Shown: positions 53,316-62,949 of the stretch, piece after piece
Layout of the letters: every line of letters begins with the position of its first letter
Numbering within the stretch: the stretch's first letter is position 1
Source of the DNA: an uncultured Cellulomonas sp.
GTDB lineage: Bacteria > Actinomycetota > Actinomycetes > Actinomycetales > Cellulomonadaceae
NCBI RefSeq assembly: GCF_947494015.1
Contig: NZ_CANLTL010000014.1
Coordinates: 62,001-126,000, forward strand
DNA length: 64,000 bases
Reading direction: 5' to 3'
Notes under the pieces: model-generated
The model's input: the letters and a program-made list of their open reading frames with translations, nothing else
The model's database searches: none
What the model was told of the DNA's origin: nothing
Position numbers and translations under genes: made by a program

Positions 53316-54266
53316 TCAGCGACGCTCGGTGGACGACGCGCGGGCAGAGCTCGCGGGTGCCGGACGCGCGGGGCCGCGCGGGCCGGTCCGAGCCAGCAGG
53401 TCGAGGTCCGCCAGCACCTCGACCGGCAGTGCGCGCCGGTTCCGCAGCGCCGCCGGGACCCGCGCGGTCGCGTCGAGGACGCCGCGGCGCTGCGCACGGT
53501 CGGCGGTCCAGGCGGCGGCGGCCCGCGCCATCACGAGAGGCCAGGGCAGCCGCAGGACGCCGCTGAGCACCCGCGACCGCGCCATGGCACGACGCCGGTC
53601 GGCGGGGCTCTGGCGCCGCGGTGACGGATGGTGGTGCACGACGGCGTCGTCGAGGTACGCCAGCGACCAGCCGGCGGCGGTGAGGTCCCACGACAGCCGT
53701 TCCTCCTCCCCGGGGAAGCGGACCACCTCGTCGAAGCCGCCGACGGCCAGGAAGGCGTCCCGGCGGACCATGGCGGCGCACGCCATGAACCCGAGGATCC
53801 GTGGTCCCGGAAGGTCGCCGAGCCGCGGAGGCAGCGGGCTGGCCGCGAGCAGCTCGCAGAAGGGGTCGAGTCGCTCCTCGGGTCCGATCAGCGTGCGCAC
53901 GTCCAGCAGGCCGACGCGCGGGTGCTGCGCGAGGACGTCGGCAGCGGCGCGCAATGACCCAGGCGCCCACCAGGAGTCGTCGTCGGCGAAGGCGACGAAG
54001 GGCGTCCGGGCGCGCCGGACCCCGATCGTGCGTCCCGCCGCGCCGGCGTTGCGGCCCAGCGCGACGACGTCCACGTGCGGGTGCGCGCGGCGGACGGCGT
54101 CCGGGGTCCCGTCGGTCGAGCCGTTGTCGACCAGGACGACCGGCGCGTGGTGGCGCCCCAGGCTGGCGAGCAGCTCGTCGCGCCGGTTGCGGCTGGCGAC
54201 CACCACGGTCACCCGCGGGTCCTCCGTGGTCCCGGGCCGGGGTTCGTCGGGGTCAGCGGGTGCCAT
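53316..54266 (-). CDS. Family 2 glycosyltransferase
   Basis: 316 aa from ATG 54266. GT-A fold: VTVVVASRNRRDELLASL, VLVDNGSTDGTPDAV (nucleotide binding), FADDDSWWAPG (DxD-type metal site), and FPGEEERLSWDLTAAGWSLAY with the ED/EE catalytic-base region, followed by the HHHPSPRR motif common in GT2 enzymes acting on cell-wall sugars. Transfers an unknown sugar, probably onto rhamnan/teichoic-type or lipid-linked acceptors. Confidence 0.9.
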   Translation of the reverse strand: MAPADPDEPRPGTTEDPRVTVVVASRNRRDELLASLGRHHAPVVLVDNGSTDGTPDAVRRAHPHVDVVALGRNAGAAGRTIGVRRARTPFVAFADDDSWWAPGSLRAAADVLAQHPRVGLLDVRTLIGPEERLDPFCELLAASPLPPRLGDLPGPRILGFMACAAMVRRDAFLAVGGFDEVVRFPGEEERLSWDLTAAGWSLAYLDDAVVHHHPSPRRQSPADRRRAMARSRVLSGVLRLPWPLVMARAAAAWTADRAQRRGVLDATARVPAALRNRRALPVEVLADLDLLARTGPRGPARPAPASSARASSTERR

Positions 54267-54482
54267 GCGTCGTTCATACCGAAGGTGGAGCCCGGGCGCG
54301 CGCCGAGCGGGCTGCCCGCACCCGGCGCCGGCCGTGCGCTGTTGCAGCACCTGCGGTCCACCGGGACGCTGGAGCCGAGCGAGGCCTCGCTCCGTCCGCT
54401 GCCCGGCCCGGGCTTCGCCGGCCGCACGCCGCGGGCGGCACCAGCACCACGTCCACCACCACAGACCGGGAGACGACACGCC

Positions 54483-54692
54483 ATGAACATCGACAAGAGC
54501 CGGATCCTCGACCTGCTCAAGTCCCAGGGCCACGACGACAAGGCCGCGAAGGCCGACCAGGAGCTGCCCAGCCAGGTGGACACGGACAACAGCCAGCACC
54601 AGGACCTGCTGGGCAGGCTCGGCATCAACATCCAGGACCTGCTCGGCGGCGCGGGGGGCCTGGGCGGGCTCGGCAAGAAGCTCGGTCTGTGA
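54483..54692 (+). CDS. Small conserved actinobacterial protein
   Basis: 69 aa from ATG 54483. SRILDLLKSQGHDDKAAKAD, then QELPSQVDTDNSQHQDLLGRLGIN, then a Gly-rich end (GGAGGLGGLGKKLGL). Charged helix plus QVD turn occurs in many short unannotated actinobacterial proteins, so it is likely real despite its size. Function unknown. Confidence 0.75.
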   Translation: MNIDKSRILDLLKSQGHDDKAAKADQELPSQVDTDNSQHQDLLGRLGINIQDLLGGAGGLGGLGKKLGL

Positions 54693-54734
54693 CCGCAGGG
54701 TCCGGGCCGGCGGTGACCTGACGCACCCGCGCCC

Positions 54735-54750
54735 CCCGGACGCGTCCGGG
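54735..54750 (+). terminator. Palindromic hairpin after the small gene
   Basis: CCCGGAC-gc-GTCCGGG, 43 nt after the stop. Confidence 0.4.
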
Positions 54751-54931
54751 TGGATGTGCCCGGGCGGAGGTGTGGCACCGCGGCCGGTCGAGGACGCCGG
54801 CCGCGGTGCCGCCATGATCGGCCGCGAGCCGACGCGACGGACCGGTGCAGGAGCGACCCGGACCGGGGCGGGCGCGGTGGAACTCGTGACGACCGGCGCT
54901 CAAGTCCCACGCGCCGCACGCCGATAGACGG

Positions 54932-57220
54932 GTGACCTCTCTGCCGTGCGCGACCGATCGGATGCCCGTGACCTCTCTCCGATCGCCTCAGCAGCCGCTC
55001 GGCTGCGAGCCGTTGCCCGCCACAGCGCTGACCCGACGCGGCGCCGGCGCCGTCGTCTTCGTCAGCGTGCTCGTCGGCTACCTCGTCGCCGCGCAGGGGG
55101 TCTTCCTGCTGCGCGACCCGGTCGTCACGGGCGCGGCACTGTGGCCGGCGGCGGGCCTGACGGTCGCCGCGCTGCTGCTGCTGCCCGGGCGCCTGTGGCC
55201 CTGGGTCCTCGCCGCCGTCGCCGTCGCCGAGACGGGTGGCGACCTGGCGCACGGCTATCCCGTCGGCGCGAGCCTGGGGTGGGGACTGGCCAACTGCGTC
55301 GAGCCGCTGCTCGGGGCCACGCTGTTCCGCAGGATCGGGAGCCGTCGCACGCTCACCCCGGTCCACCAGCTGCTGCTGTTCCTGGCGGTCGCGGTGCTGG
55401 CGGCGCCCGCGGTGGGCGCGACCATCGGGACGGCCGCGAGCGTCGTCCTGGTGGGCGACCTCACCTGGTGGGAGGTCTGGCCCGAGTACGCCGTCGGGGA
55501 CGCGCTGGGGGTCCTCATCGTGGCGCCGGTGCTGCTGACGGCCCGCTGCCGGGGCGTCCGGCGGTCCGCCACCGAGGCGATCGCCCTCGGCGCCGGCGCG
55601 GTGCTCGGCTCGGTGCTGGTGTTCGACGCGCCGTGGTCCGAGTCGTCCGGGCGGCCGGTGTTCCTCATCGTCCCGTTCTTCATGTGGGCCGCGCTGCGCT
55701 TCGGCGTGCGCGGGAGCGCCTGGTTGTCGCTCCTGCTCACCCTCGCTGTCAACGCTCTGGCCACGTTCGCCGCGCAGCCTGTCCCGACGGCGTCCGACGA
55801 CGGGCTGACCGTCCTGCAGCTGTTCTTCGCCGTGACCGTCTCGTCCGCGCTCCTGCTGGCCGTGGTGGTGGGCGAGCTCACCGACCGGCGCGACGCCGAG
55901 CGGGTGCTGCGCCACGAGGCCACCCACGACCACCTCACCGGCCTGCCCAACCGCGCCCAGCTGCGCGCGGACATGGACGCGGCGCTCGGCGTGGACGCGG
56001 CCGACCCGTCCCGTGTCGCCCTGCTCGTGTGCGACATCGACCACCTCAAGACCGTCAACGACACCATCGGCCACGCCGCCGGCGACGACCTGATCGTGGA
56101 GGTCGGTCGCCGCATCCGGGACTCGGTGCGCGACGGCGACGTGGTGGGCCGGATCAGCGGGGACGAGTTCGTGGTCGTGCTCACGGACGTCGACGAGGAT
56201 GCCGCCGCATCCCTCGCCCGGCGGGTCATCGGCGCCGTCGCGCCGGCGGTGACGCTGGACGAGCACCGCGAGATCCGGCCGTCCATGTCCGTCGGCCTCG
56301 CGATGGGTGCGCCGGGCGCCGCCACCGACGACGTCTTCAACGGCGCGGACGCGGCCCTGCTGGAGGCCAAGCGGCTGGGCCGGGGACGCGTGGCCCACTT
56401 CGACGCGGGTCTGCGCGACCGCGTGGTGGAGCGTCGGCAGATCGAACGAGACCTGCCCGCGGCGCTCGACCGCGGGCAGATCAGCTGCGTGTTCCAACCC
56501 GAGGTCGAGCTCGCGACCGGCGCCCTGTTCGGGTTGGAGGCGCTGGCGCGCTGGAACCACCCCGCGAGCGGGCTGATCGGGCCGGACCGCTTCGTCCCCG
56601 CGGTGGAGGCCACCGGGTACGCGGGTCGGCTGTTCGAGACGGTTCTCGACCAGACCCTGACCGCGCAGCAGCGGTGGGCGACCGTCCTGGGTCACCTGCC
56701 GCCGGTCGCGGTGAACGTGTCCCCGCTACAGCTGCGCGACCCGCGGTTCCCGCCCACCGTCGCGGCGGCCCTCGCCCGATCCGGGGCCCCCGCCGGCACG
56801 CTCTGGCTCGAGCTGACCGAGACGGCCGCCGTCGACCCGGGGGCCCTCGACGCGCTGACCGAGCTGCGGGCGCTGGGCGTGCGGCTCGCGCTGGACGACT
56901 TCGGCGCCGGCTGGTCGTCGATGTCGCGGCTGGCGCAGTTCCCGTGGGACCTGCTCAAGCTCGACCGCTCGTTCATCTCCCCGCTGGGGAAGGCAGCCGG
57001 GTCCGAGCACGTGGTCCGCGCGATGATCGAGATGGCGCACGCCCTGGGCATGCTCACCGTGGCCGAGGGCGTGGAGACGCCGGCCCAGCTCGAGGTGCTG
57101 ACCGGGCTGGGCTGCGACGTCGCGCAGGGCTACCTGTTCAGCCGGCCGGTGCCGGCCGCCCAGGTGCCGCGCCTGACCACGTCGGCCGGGTCGTGGGCGG
57201 GAGCGGCCGCGGGTGCGTGA
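54932..57220 (+). CDS. MASE1-like sensor with GGDEF and EAL domains
   Basis: 762 aa from GTG 54932; ATG 54962 is an alternative. Eight helices in the first about 310 residues in the MASE1 pattern (GAALWPAAGLTVAALLLLPG, GDALGVLIVAPVLL). GGDEF domain at about 325-485 with HDHLTGLPNRAQL, CDIDHLKTVNDTIGHAAGDD and SGDEF (G-to-S). EAL domain at about 500-750 with GLEALARWNHP, VNVSPLQLRDPRF, LELTETA, DDFGAGWSSMSRL and AEGVETPAQL all intact, so c-di-GMP hydrolysis is likely the main activity. It is convergent with the glycosyltransferase gene. Confidence 0.93.
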   Translation: MTSLPCATDRMPVTSLRSPQQPLGCEPLPATALTRRGAGAVVFVSVLVGYLVAAQGVFLLRDPVVTGAALWPAAGLTVAALLLLPGRLWPWVLAAVAVAETGGDLAHGYPVGASLGWGLANCVEPLLGATLFRRIGSRRTLTPVHQLLLFLAVAVLAAPAVGATIGTAASVVLVGDLTWWEVWPEYAVGDALGVLIVAPVLLTARCRGVRRSATEAIALGAGAVLGSVLVFDAPWSESSGRPVFLIVPFFMWAALRFGVRGSAWLSLLLTLAVNALATFAAQPVPTASDDGLTVLQLFFAVTVSSALLLAVVVGELTDRRDAERVLRHEATHDHLTGLPNRAQLRADMDAALGVDAADPSRVALLVCDIDHLKTVNDTIGHAAGDDLIVEVGRRIRDSVRDGDVVGRISGDEFVVVLTDVDEDAAASLARRVIGAVAPAVTLDEHREIRPSMSVGLAMGAPGAATDDVFNGADAALLEAKRLGRGRVAHFDAGLRDRVVERRQIERDLPAALDRGQISCVFQPEVELATGALFGLEALARWNHPASGLIGPDRFVPAVEATGYAGRLFETVLDQTLTAQQRWATVLGHLPPVAVNVSPLQLRDPRFPPTVAAALARSGAPAGTLWLELTETAAVDPGALDALTELRALGVRLALDDFGAGWSSMSRLAQFPWDLLKLDRSFISPLGKAAGSEHVVRAMIEMAHALGMLTVAEGVETPAQLEVLTGLGCDVAQGYLFSRPVPAAQVPRLTTSAGSWAGAAAGA

Positions 57221-57236
57221 GCCGGGGCACCGGGTG

Positions 57237-58478
57237 TCACCGGGGCCGGCGGCGGCGGGCCGACATCCCGGCGCGTCCGGCGACCACGTCGGTCAGCACG
57301 TCGAGCACGCCCTGAGCCGTGCGGCTCACGTCCAGGTTCTCGGCGGCCCAGCTCTGCGCCGGCACGGCCTTGTCGCGCAGGGGCTGCGGATCCGACAGGT
57401 GCCGCTGGATCTCGCGGGCGAGCGCCGTCGCGTCGTCCACCGGCACCAAGGCGCCACGGGCACCGTCGCCGAGCAGCAGTCGCGGACCGGACACGCAGTC
57501 CGCCGCGATCACGGGGGTCCCGACGACGAGCGCCTCGGCGACGGTCTGGGCGAAGCCCTCCCAGCGGCTGGGCAGGCAGTACAGGTCTGCCGCGGCGACG
57601 GTCGCGACCGGGTTCGGGACGAAGCCGGGCATGGTCACGCTCGCGGAGACCCCGAGGTCGGCGGCGAGCTGCTCGAGCTGTCCCCGGTCCGCCCCCTCGC
57701 CGAGGAGCACCAGCCGGTGCGGCACGCCGGCGGCGACCACGTCGGCGTGCGCCCGCACGAGCACGTCGAAGCCCTTCTGGTGGACGAGACGCCCGGCCCC
57801 GACGACCAGCGGTCCGGAGCCGGGGACCTCGACCGGTGGGGACGACGTCGCGGACGCGAGGATGCCGGCGACGTCCACGCCGTTGCGGACCACCACGACG
57901 CGGCCGGGGTCCACCCCGAGCGCCACGGTCGGCTCGACCAGTCCGGGGGTGATGCACACGAGCCGGTCGGCGGTACGCAGCGCCCGGCGCGTCACCCCGC
58001 GCAGCCGGCGCGACACGTACTGCTCCAGGGCGGCCTGCGGTTCGGAGCGGACCATGACGACGAACGGTCGCCGGGCGATCGCCGCAGCCGCGCGCCCGAC
58101 CAGCAGACCCCACCCGATCTCCCGGCCGGAGAGCACGACGTCGGCCCGGCGGGCGAGCGGGACCAGCCGCACCAGCCCCCACGCCAGCGCCCAGCGCAGC
58201 CGCGGGTGACGGCCTCCCGAGGGGTGGAACGGCCGGACGCCGGGCGGCAGCGGGGCCCCGGTCGTGCCACGGCGCGGCCGTTGCAGCGCGACCAGCCGGA
58301 CGTCGACGCCCGCGGCGGTCCACCGGTCCGCCAGCCGGATGTTCGAGCGGGCGGCGCCGTCCTCGGCCAGGCGGTGCTCCACCAGCACCACCGACACCGG
58401 CGTGGCACGCGACCTGCGGCGGAACAGGGCGCCGCGACGTGCGCTCGGTGCGACGGACGGCGTGCGGTGGTGCAGCAC
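57237..58478 (-). CDS. Family 4 glycosyltransferase
   Basis: 413 aa from GTG 58478 with GGAGG 7 nt upstream. GT-B fold: N-terminal VVLVEHRLAEDGAARSNIRL, linker VVRNGVDVAGI, then GPLVVGAGRLVHQKGFDVLV, LVLLGEGADRGQLEQLAADL, PGFVPNP and the EX7E-like LPSRWEGFAQTVAEALVVGTPVIA, a standard GT4 set. Makes a glycan or glycolipid of unknown structure. Confidence 0.92.
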   Translation of the reverse strand: MLHHRTPSVAPSARRGALFRRRSRATPVSVVLVEHRLAEDGAARSNIRLADRWTAAGVDVRLVALQRPRRGTTGAPLPPGVRPFHPSGGRHPRLRWALAWGLVRLVPLARRADVVLSGREIGWGLLVGRAAAAIARRPFVVMVRSEPQAALEQYVSRRLRGVTRRALRTADRLVCITPGLVEPTVALGVDPGRVVVVRNGVDVAGILASATSSPPVEVPGSGPLVVGAGRLVHQKGFDVLVRAHADVVAAGVPHRLVLLGEGADRGQLEQLAADLGVSASVTMPGFVPNPVATVAAADLYCLPSRWEGFAQTVAEALVVGTPVIAADCVSGPRLLLGDGARGALVPVDDATALAREIQRHLSDPQPLRDKAVPAQSWAAENLDVSRTAQGVLDVLTDVVAGRAGMSARRRRPR

Positions 58479-58515
58479 GAAGGTGCCTCCGGCCAGGTAG
58501 GGGACATCGACCTGG

Positions 58516-58521
58516 ACTGTA
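58516..58521 (-). promoter_or_regulatory. Putative -10 (TACAGT) of the GT4 gene
   Basis: A good TANNNT hexamer about 40 nt upstream of GTG 58478. Confidence 0.35.
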
Positions 58522-58607
58522 GGCAGGTGCGTGCGCGGTCGACGACCGGGCCCGCATCTCGAAGGGGTGAAACAGCAGCACCCCCTGCGTGGACGCGGAC
58601 GCTCGGC

Positions 58608-60758
58608 TCAGGGCCGTGGACCGCCGCCACCGCCCGGTCGTCCGGCACCCGGGGGGCCGTGCCCCGGTGGGTCGGTGACGCCGGGGGGTCCGTTGCCCGG
58701 TCCGTCCCCGGGTGGGTCGTTCCCGGGCGGGCCATGGCTGGGTGGGTCGGTGAGACCCGGAGGTCCGTTCCCGCCAGGGGGCCCGTTGCCGGGTGTGCCG
58801 TTCCCGGGTCGGTCGTTGCCGGGTGGGTCGGTCAGCCCGGGCGGGCCATCGCCGGGCGGGCCATCGCCGGGCGGGCCGTCGCCGCCGGGGGGCCCGTTGC
58901 CGGGTGCGCCGTTCCCCGGCGGGTCGGTCAGCCCGGGCGGGCCGTCGCCGCCGGGGGGCCCGTTGCCCGGTGCGCCGTTCCCGGGCGAGCCGTTGCCGGG
59001 CGGGCCGTTGCCGGGGGAGCCGTTGCCGGGCGGGCCGTTCCCGGGTGTGCCGTTGCCGGGTGGGTCGGTCAGCCCGGGCGGTCCGGTCACCGGAGGATCG
59101 ACCAGCCCCGGTGCTCCGCTCGTCGGGGGAGGGCCAGCAGGTGACCCGTCCACGGGGACGTCGACGCCGGCGTCCGGGCCGCCGGCGGCGGGTGAGCCCC
59201 CACCCGCCCCGCCGCGGCCCGGAGCGTCGCCCAGTGCGTCGCGTGCTCCGGACCCGCGTACCGTCTCCCTGGTGTCCGTGCGCACCGTGACGTCTGTGCC
59301 GGGGGACGTGCCCGCCGGCGCGCCGGGCACGTCCGCAGGCCCGGCCCCCGGCACGCCGGCCGGATCCCTGACGAACGGACTCCCTGTGCCCCCTGTCGTG
59401 CCGTCCGACGTCGGGGCGCCCGGAAGAGCCTCACGGCCACCGGCGCCACCGGGGGTCTGAGCCGGAGCAGGCGTCGCCACCGCGGGCGCCGGACGGTCGT
59501 CGGGGGGCGCCGAGACCGAGCCGACCGCGGCGGTCACGCCGACGGCCGCCGCAGCCAAGACCCCGACCGCGCCGGCGCTCAGCGCGCCGACGGACATGCC
59601 CGCGCCGGCGGCCGCCGCTGCACCTCCCACCGCTGCACCGCCCACCGCGGTCGCGCCGCCCACCGTCGCGGTACCCATCGCCGCGCCGCCCACCGTCGCG
59701 GTGCCCATCGCCGCGCCGCCCGCCGTCGCGGTGCCGACCGCCGCGCTGCCGGCCATCGCGCCGCCGGCCGCCGCGCTGCCCCCGGCGACCCCGCCGACCG
59801 TCGTCGCCCCGGCGGTGGCGCTGAGGGCGGTCGAGCCCGTCGCGGCACCCGTCCCGGCGACCCCCGTCCCGGCGGATGCCCCGGTCACGCCACCCCCGCC
59901 GGCGCCGACCGCGGCCCCGGTGCCGGCGGCACCTGCTGCCGCTCCGGCGGCCCCGCCGAAACCGACCCCGTGCAGGGCGGCGACGGCCGTCGCGCCCACC
60001 ACCATCGGTCCGACGACCGCGCGCATGGCCCGGTTGACGTCGCCGAGGTCGAGGATCCGGGCCCGGCAGGCCGCGCAGTCGGCCAGATGCGACTCGACCT
60101 GGCGCGCGCCGCGAGCGGGCAGCGAGCCCCGCACGTAGGCGCTGAGCTTGCTGTCGACCTCGCGGCACTGCTCGCTGACCGGCGCCGCCAGGTGCTGCTC
60201 GAGGTACGCCGCACGCAGACCCTCGCGGGCCCGGTACGCCAGGGCCGCGACGCCGTTGGCGGTCAGCCCCAGCACGGGCGCCACGTCGGCGGGGCTCAGG
60301 CCCTCCACCTCGGTGTACCAGAGCACGGCCTGCCATCGCTCCGGCAGGGCGGCGTAGGCCCGCAGGACGACGCCCCGTTCGAAACCGGCCATGACCGGCT
60401 CCTCGGTCGACGGCACGTCGTCGGTGCCGGCCTCGAGCGTCGCCGGGTCGTCGGTCGGCACGGTCCGCCGCGCGCCGGCCACCCGCTGCTGCGCCGCTCG
60501 TCGCACGACCGTGAACAGGTAGGCCCGGAAGGCGACGTCCGGTCCGCTACCGCCGCGCAGGGCGGCGAACACCCGGGAGAAGGCATCGGCGACGGTGTCC
60601 TCCGCGTCGGCGGCCGACCGGGTGTGCTGACGGGCGACGGCGCGGGCGGCCGGAGCGTGCCGCTGGTAGAGCACCCCGAAGGCGCCCGAGTCGCCTGCGC
60701 GGACGGAGGCGATGAGCCTGTCGTCCCCGATGACGTCCTGGTCCGTGCTGTCGCCCAT
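58608..60758 (-). CDS. ECF-like sigma factor fused to a zinc finger and long PGN-repeat tail
   Basis: 716 aa from ATG 60758. Sigma2 domain at about 15-95 (LYQRHAPAARAVARQHTRSA, DAEDTVADAFSRVFAALR), sigma4 at about 125-180 (LPERWQAVLWYTEVEGLSPA, DVAPVLGLTANGVAALAYRA). Residues about 195-235 contain HLADCAACRARI with an upstream CREVDSKL, an anti-sigma-type zinc finger. A helix-like AVVGPMVVGATAVAALHGVG follows, then about 200 residues of Ala/Gly repeats, one more hydrophobic run, and a C-terminal 170 residues of TPGNGPPGNGSPGNG-type repeats. The fused zinc finger and long membrane/extracytoplasmic tail suggest that it senses envelope state within one polypeptide. Confidence 0.86.
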   Translation of the reverse strand: MGDSTDQDVIGDDRLIASVRAGDSGAFGVLYQRHAPAARAVARQHTRSAADAEDTVADAFSRVFAALRGGSGPDVAFRAYLFTVVRRAAQQRVAGARRTVPTDDPATLEAGTDDVPSTEEPVMAGFERGVVLRAYAALPERWQAVLWYTEVEGLSPADVAPVLGLTANGVAALAYRAREGLRAAYLEQHLAAPVSEQCREVDSKLSAYVRGSLPARGARQVESHLADCAACRARILDLGDVNRAMRAVVGPMVVGATAVAALHGVGFGGAAGAAAGAAGTGAAVGAGGGGVTGASAGTGVAGTGAATGSTALSATAGATTVGGVAGGSAAAGGAMAGSAAVGTATAGGAAMGTATVGGAAMGTATVGGATAVGGAAVGGAAAAAGAGMSVGALSAGAVGVLAAAAVGVTAAVGSVSAPPDDRPAPAVATPAPAQTPGGAGGREALPGAPTSDGTTGGTGSPFVRDPAGVPGAGPADVPGAPAGTSPGTDVTVRTDTRETVRGSGARDALGDAPGRGGAGGGSPAAGGPDAGVDVPVDGSPAGPPPTSGAPGLVDPPVTGPPGLTDPPGNGTPGNGPPGNGSPGNGPPGNGSPGNGAPGNGPPGGDGPPGLTDPPGNGAPGNGPPGGDGPPGDGPPGDGPPGLTDPPGNDRPGNGTPGNGPPGGNGPPGLTDPPSHGPPGNDPPGDGPGNGPPGVTDPPGHGPPGAGRPGGGGGPRP
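58660..59085. repeat. PGN-repeat coding region
   Basis: Imperfect 15-bp and longer units (gttgccgggcgggcc and variants) encoding PPGNG/SPGNG on the minus strand. Confidence 0.8.
59653..59742. repeat. Three 30-bp tandem units in the sigma-factor gene
   Basis: Units 59653-59682, 59683-59712 and 59713-59742, nearly identical, encoding an Ala/Gly-rich AMGTATVGGA-type repeat. Confidence 0.85.
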
Positions 60759-60960
60759 GGCGACCCCCTGATGCCGGCGCCCGGGCACCGGTCGGTACCC
60801 CGGGCGCCACGCTGACTCGTCCCTGCCGCTGTCCGGCCTGCCGTGCCGCTCGCCCGTCCTGCCGGTCGCACGTCCGCGTGCGGTGTGCCGTCCGTCAGGC
60901 CGCCAGTGTGGCACGCACCCCTCTGCTCCGCCCGACCCCGGCGGCTGTGGGGTCGACCGG

Positions 60961-62346
60961 TCAGCGGCTCGAGCCGGCGGCGGGTGGTCTCGCCGAGCGC
61001 ATCGCGTCCAGGACCGAGTCGGCGTGCTCGTCGAAGGAGCGCACGTCACGGACGTGGTGCCCGGCGTCGTGGAAGGCGTCGCGCAGCAGGGCCACGTGCA
61101 CGGCGGAGCCGGCGCGGAGCTCGGCCGACCGCGCGTGCGCGGCGACGTCGCGCAGGAGGTCGAGCGTGGCGTGCATGACGGCGGGTGACGACGCGGCGTA
61201 CCACCGCATGTGGTCCACGACGGTGCCGATGAGCTCGGTGGCCTCGGGGCGGGGGGCGTGCACGCGCAGGACGCCCGCGGCGTCGAGGCGGTCGGCGGAC
61301 GGCACCCGGCGCGAGGCGAGCACGGAGAGGCCCGCGGTCAGGTCGTGCACCGCGTTCACGGCGGTGTACGGGTCGTTGGTGCCCGGGGACAGGGCCCGCA
61401 CCGCCATCTCCGTGAGCTGCTGGACGGCGAACGCGACGTCCTGCACCGGGGTGCGCGCGTCGGCCACGGCGACGGCGTGCCGGACCGCGGCCATGACGTC
61501 GTCGTCGACCCGGCCGGGTGGGTGGACGAGCGCGACCACGGTGCCGTCGAGCACGTAGTCGCCCGGCCGGACCTGCAGCGCGACGACGACGTCGGCGTCG
61601 CGGGCGGCGTCCAGCAGCCGCTCGTCCTCGACGTGCTGGACGTACCCGGGCCGGTCCGCCGTGACCGCGCGCCCCTCGCGCCCCAGGCTCTCGGGCAGCC
61701 GTGCGCGCGGGCCGGTCGCGGCAGCCGACGAGTGGTCGCGCGCGGACTCGGGGCCGCGGCCGACGTCGGCGGGATACATGCGGTCCACCACCTGGCGCAG
61801 GTCACGGCGGACTCCGCCCGCGAGCGACGAGACCTGGATCGACTCGGTGATGTGGTGGATGAAGTAGATGAGCACGACGACGTTCGCGACGGCGAGGACG
61901 ACCGCGGCGTTGACGGCGAGGTGCGGGACGAAGACCTCGGCGTCCTGGGCGCCGGGGTCGCCGAGGACCCGGATCGAGCGCAGCACCAGCAGGCTGTACA
62001 GGAAGGTGGACACGTAGACGCCCAGGACCGTCTGGTTGCCGCGGTCGGTCATGAAGTTGCGGACGAGGCGCGGGCCGTAGGTGGACGACGTCAGCGCGAG
62101 CACCGCCATGGTGATCGAGAAGGTGGTGCCCGCCACTGCGAGGCTCGACGTCGCGATCGCGCCGAGGATGTCCCGGCTGCCGCTCTCACCCACCCGGTAG
62201 AGCACGGTCGCCAGCCAACCGGGCACGTCGAGGGTGCCCATCCGCTCGTCGATGGTCACCAGGGCCTCGGCGAGCACGACGGCGGCCAGGCACAGCACCG
62301 CCGGGATGAACCAGAACCGCTCCCGCAGGCGTTCGAGGATGCTCAC
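60961..62346 (-). CDS. DUF2254 family membrane protein
   Basis: 461 aa from GTG 62346. Four helices in the first 180 residues (FWFIPAVLCLAAVVLAEALV, TTFSITMAVLALTSSTYGPR with LVRNFMTDRGNQ, the DUF2254 hallmark, VYVSTFLYSLLVLRSIR, VNAAVVLAVANVVVLIYFIH), then a large cytoplasmic domain containing VALVHPPGRVD and DVAFAVQQLTEMAVRALSPGTNDPYTA (split over conserved blocks). Function unknown. Confidence 0.92.
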   Translation of the reverse strand: MSILERLRERFWFIPAVLCLAAVVLAEALVTIDERMGTLDVPGWLATVLYRVGESGSRDILGAIATSSLAVAGTTFSITMAVLALTSSTYGPRLVRNFMTDRGNQTVLGVYVSTFLYSLLVLRSIRVLGDPGAQDAEVFVPHLAVNAAVVLAVANVVVLIYFIHHITESIQVSSLAGGVRRDLRQVVDRMYPADVGRGPESARDHSSAAATGPRARLPESLGREGRAVTADRPGYVQHVEDERLLDAARDADVVVALQVRPGDYVLDGTVVALVHPPGRVDDDVMAAVRHAVAVADARTPVQDVAFAVQQLTEMAVRALSPGTNDPYTAVNAVHDLTAGLSVLASRRVPSADRLDAAGVLRVHAPRPEATELIGTVVDHMRWYAASSPAVMHATLDLLRDVAAHARSAELRAGSAVHVALLRDAFHDAGHHVRDVRSFDEHADSVLDAMRSARPPAAGSSR

Positions 62347-62376
62347 GGGAGGAGCCTGCCAGGTCCCACCGACAGG

Positions 62377-62871
62377 CTAGAGGTCGACCCGCTCGTTCTC
62401 CCCGCCGGAGTAGCGCTCCCCGGTGGCCTTGGCCTTGACGAAGCTCAGCAGGCTCGCGACCCGCCCACCGGGGGTGTCCCAGTACTCGGCGGACCGGGCC
62501 TCGATGCGCAGCAGGGTGACCTCGGGCGCGTCCGGGCCGTCCGGGAACCACGCCTCGACCCCGGCGTTCCACAGATCGCGCTTCTTGGCGTCGTCGTGCA
62601 CGACGTCCGCGACGCCGGTCAGCGAGACCCAGGTCGACCCCGAGCCGACGGCCACGTTGACCTGCGGGTCCGCCGCGACGTGCGCCAGCTTGCGCGACCC
62701 CTGCTCGGCGAAGAACCACAGGTCCCCGTCGAACTCGACCTCCTGCAGGGCCATCGGGCGGCTGGTCAGCACCCCGTCGGGTCCGCGGGTGGTGAGCATC
62801 GCCAGCCGCTGACCGTCCAGCAGCTCTGCCACCTTCGCGTGGGGGTCGTCGTGCCCGGTGTCCGTGCTCAT
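62377..62871 (-). CDS. Pyridoxamine 5'-phosphate oxidase-like general stress protein
   Basis: 164 aa from ATG 62871. Split-barrel FMN/F420-binding fold: KVAELLDGQRLAMLTTRGPD, TSRPMALQEVEFDGDLWFFA, KLAHVAADPQVNVAVGSGST, WVSLTGVADVV, and a final AEYWDTPGG, as in the general stress protein 26-type PPOX family. Likely binds flavin; enzyme activity not predictable. Confidence 0.9.
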   Translation of the reverse strand: MSTDTGHDDPHAKVAELLDGQRLAMLTTRGPDGVLTSRPMALQEVEFDGDLWFFAEQGSRKLAHVAADPQVNVAVGSGSTWVSLTGVADVVHDDAKKRDLWNAGVEAWFPDGPDAPEVTLLRIEARSAEYWDTPGGRVASLLSFVKAKATGERYSGGENERVDL

Positions 62872-62949
62872 GGGTCTGCTCCTCGGTGTCGGTGTGACGG
62901 CATCGTCTCCCGGGCGCCTGCCTCCCGCGACCGCGCCGGAGCGGCGCGC

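Noticed and set aside
58660-59742. Repeats considered as a CRISPR array
   Set aside because: Units are contiguous, coding in frame for PGN and Ala/Gly repeats, without spacers; no cas genes in the window.
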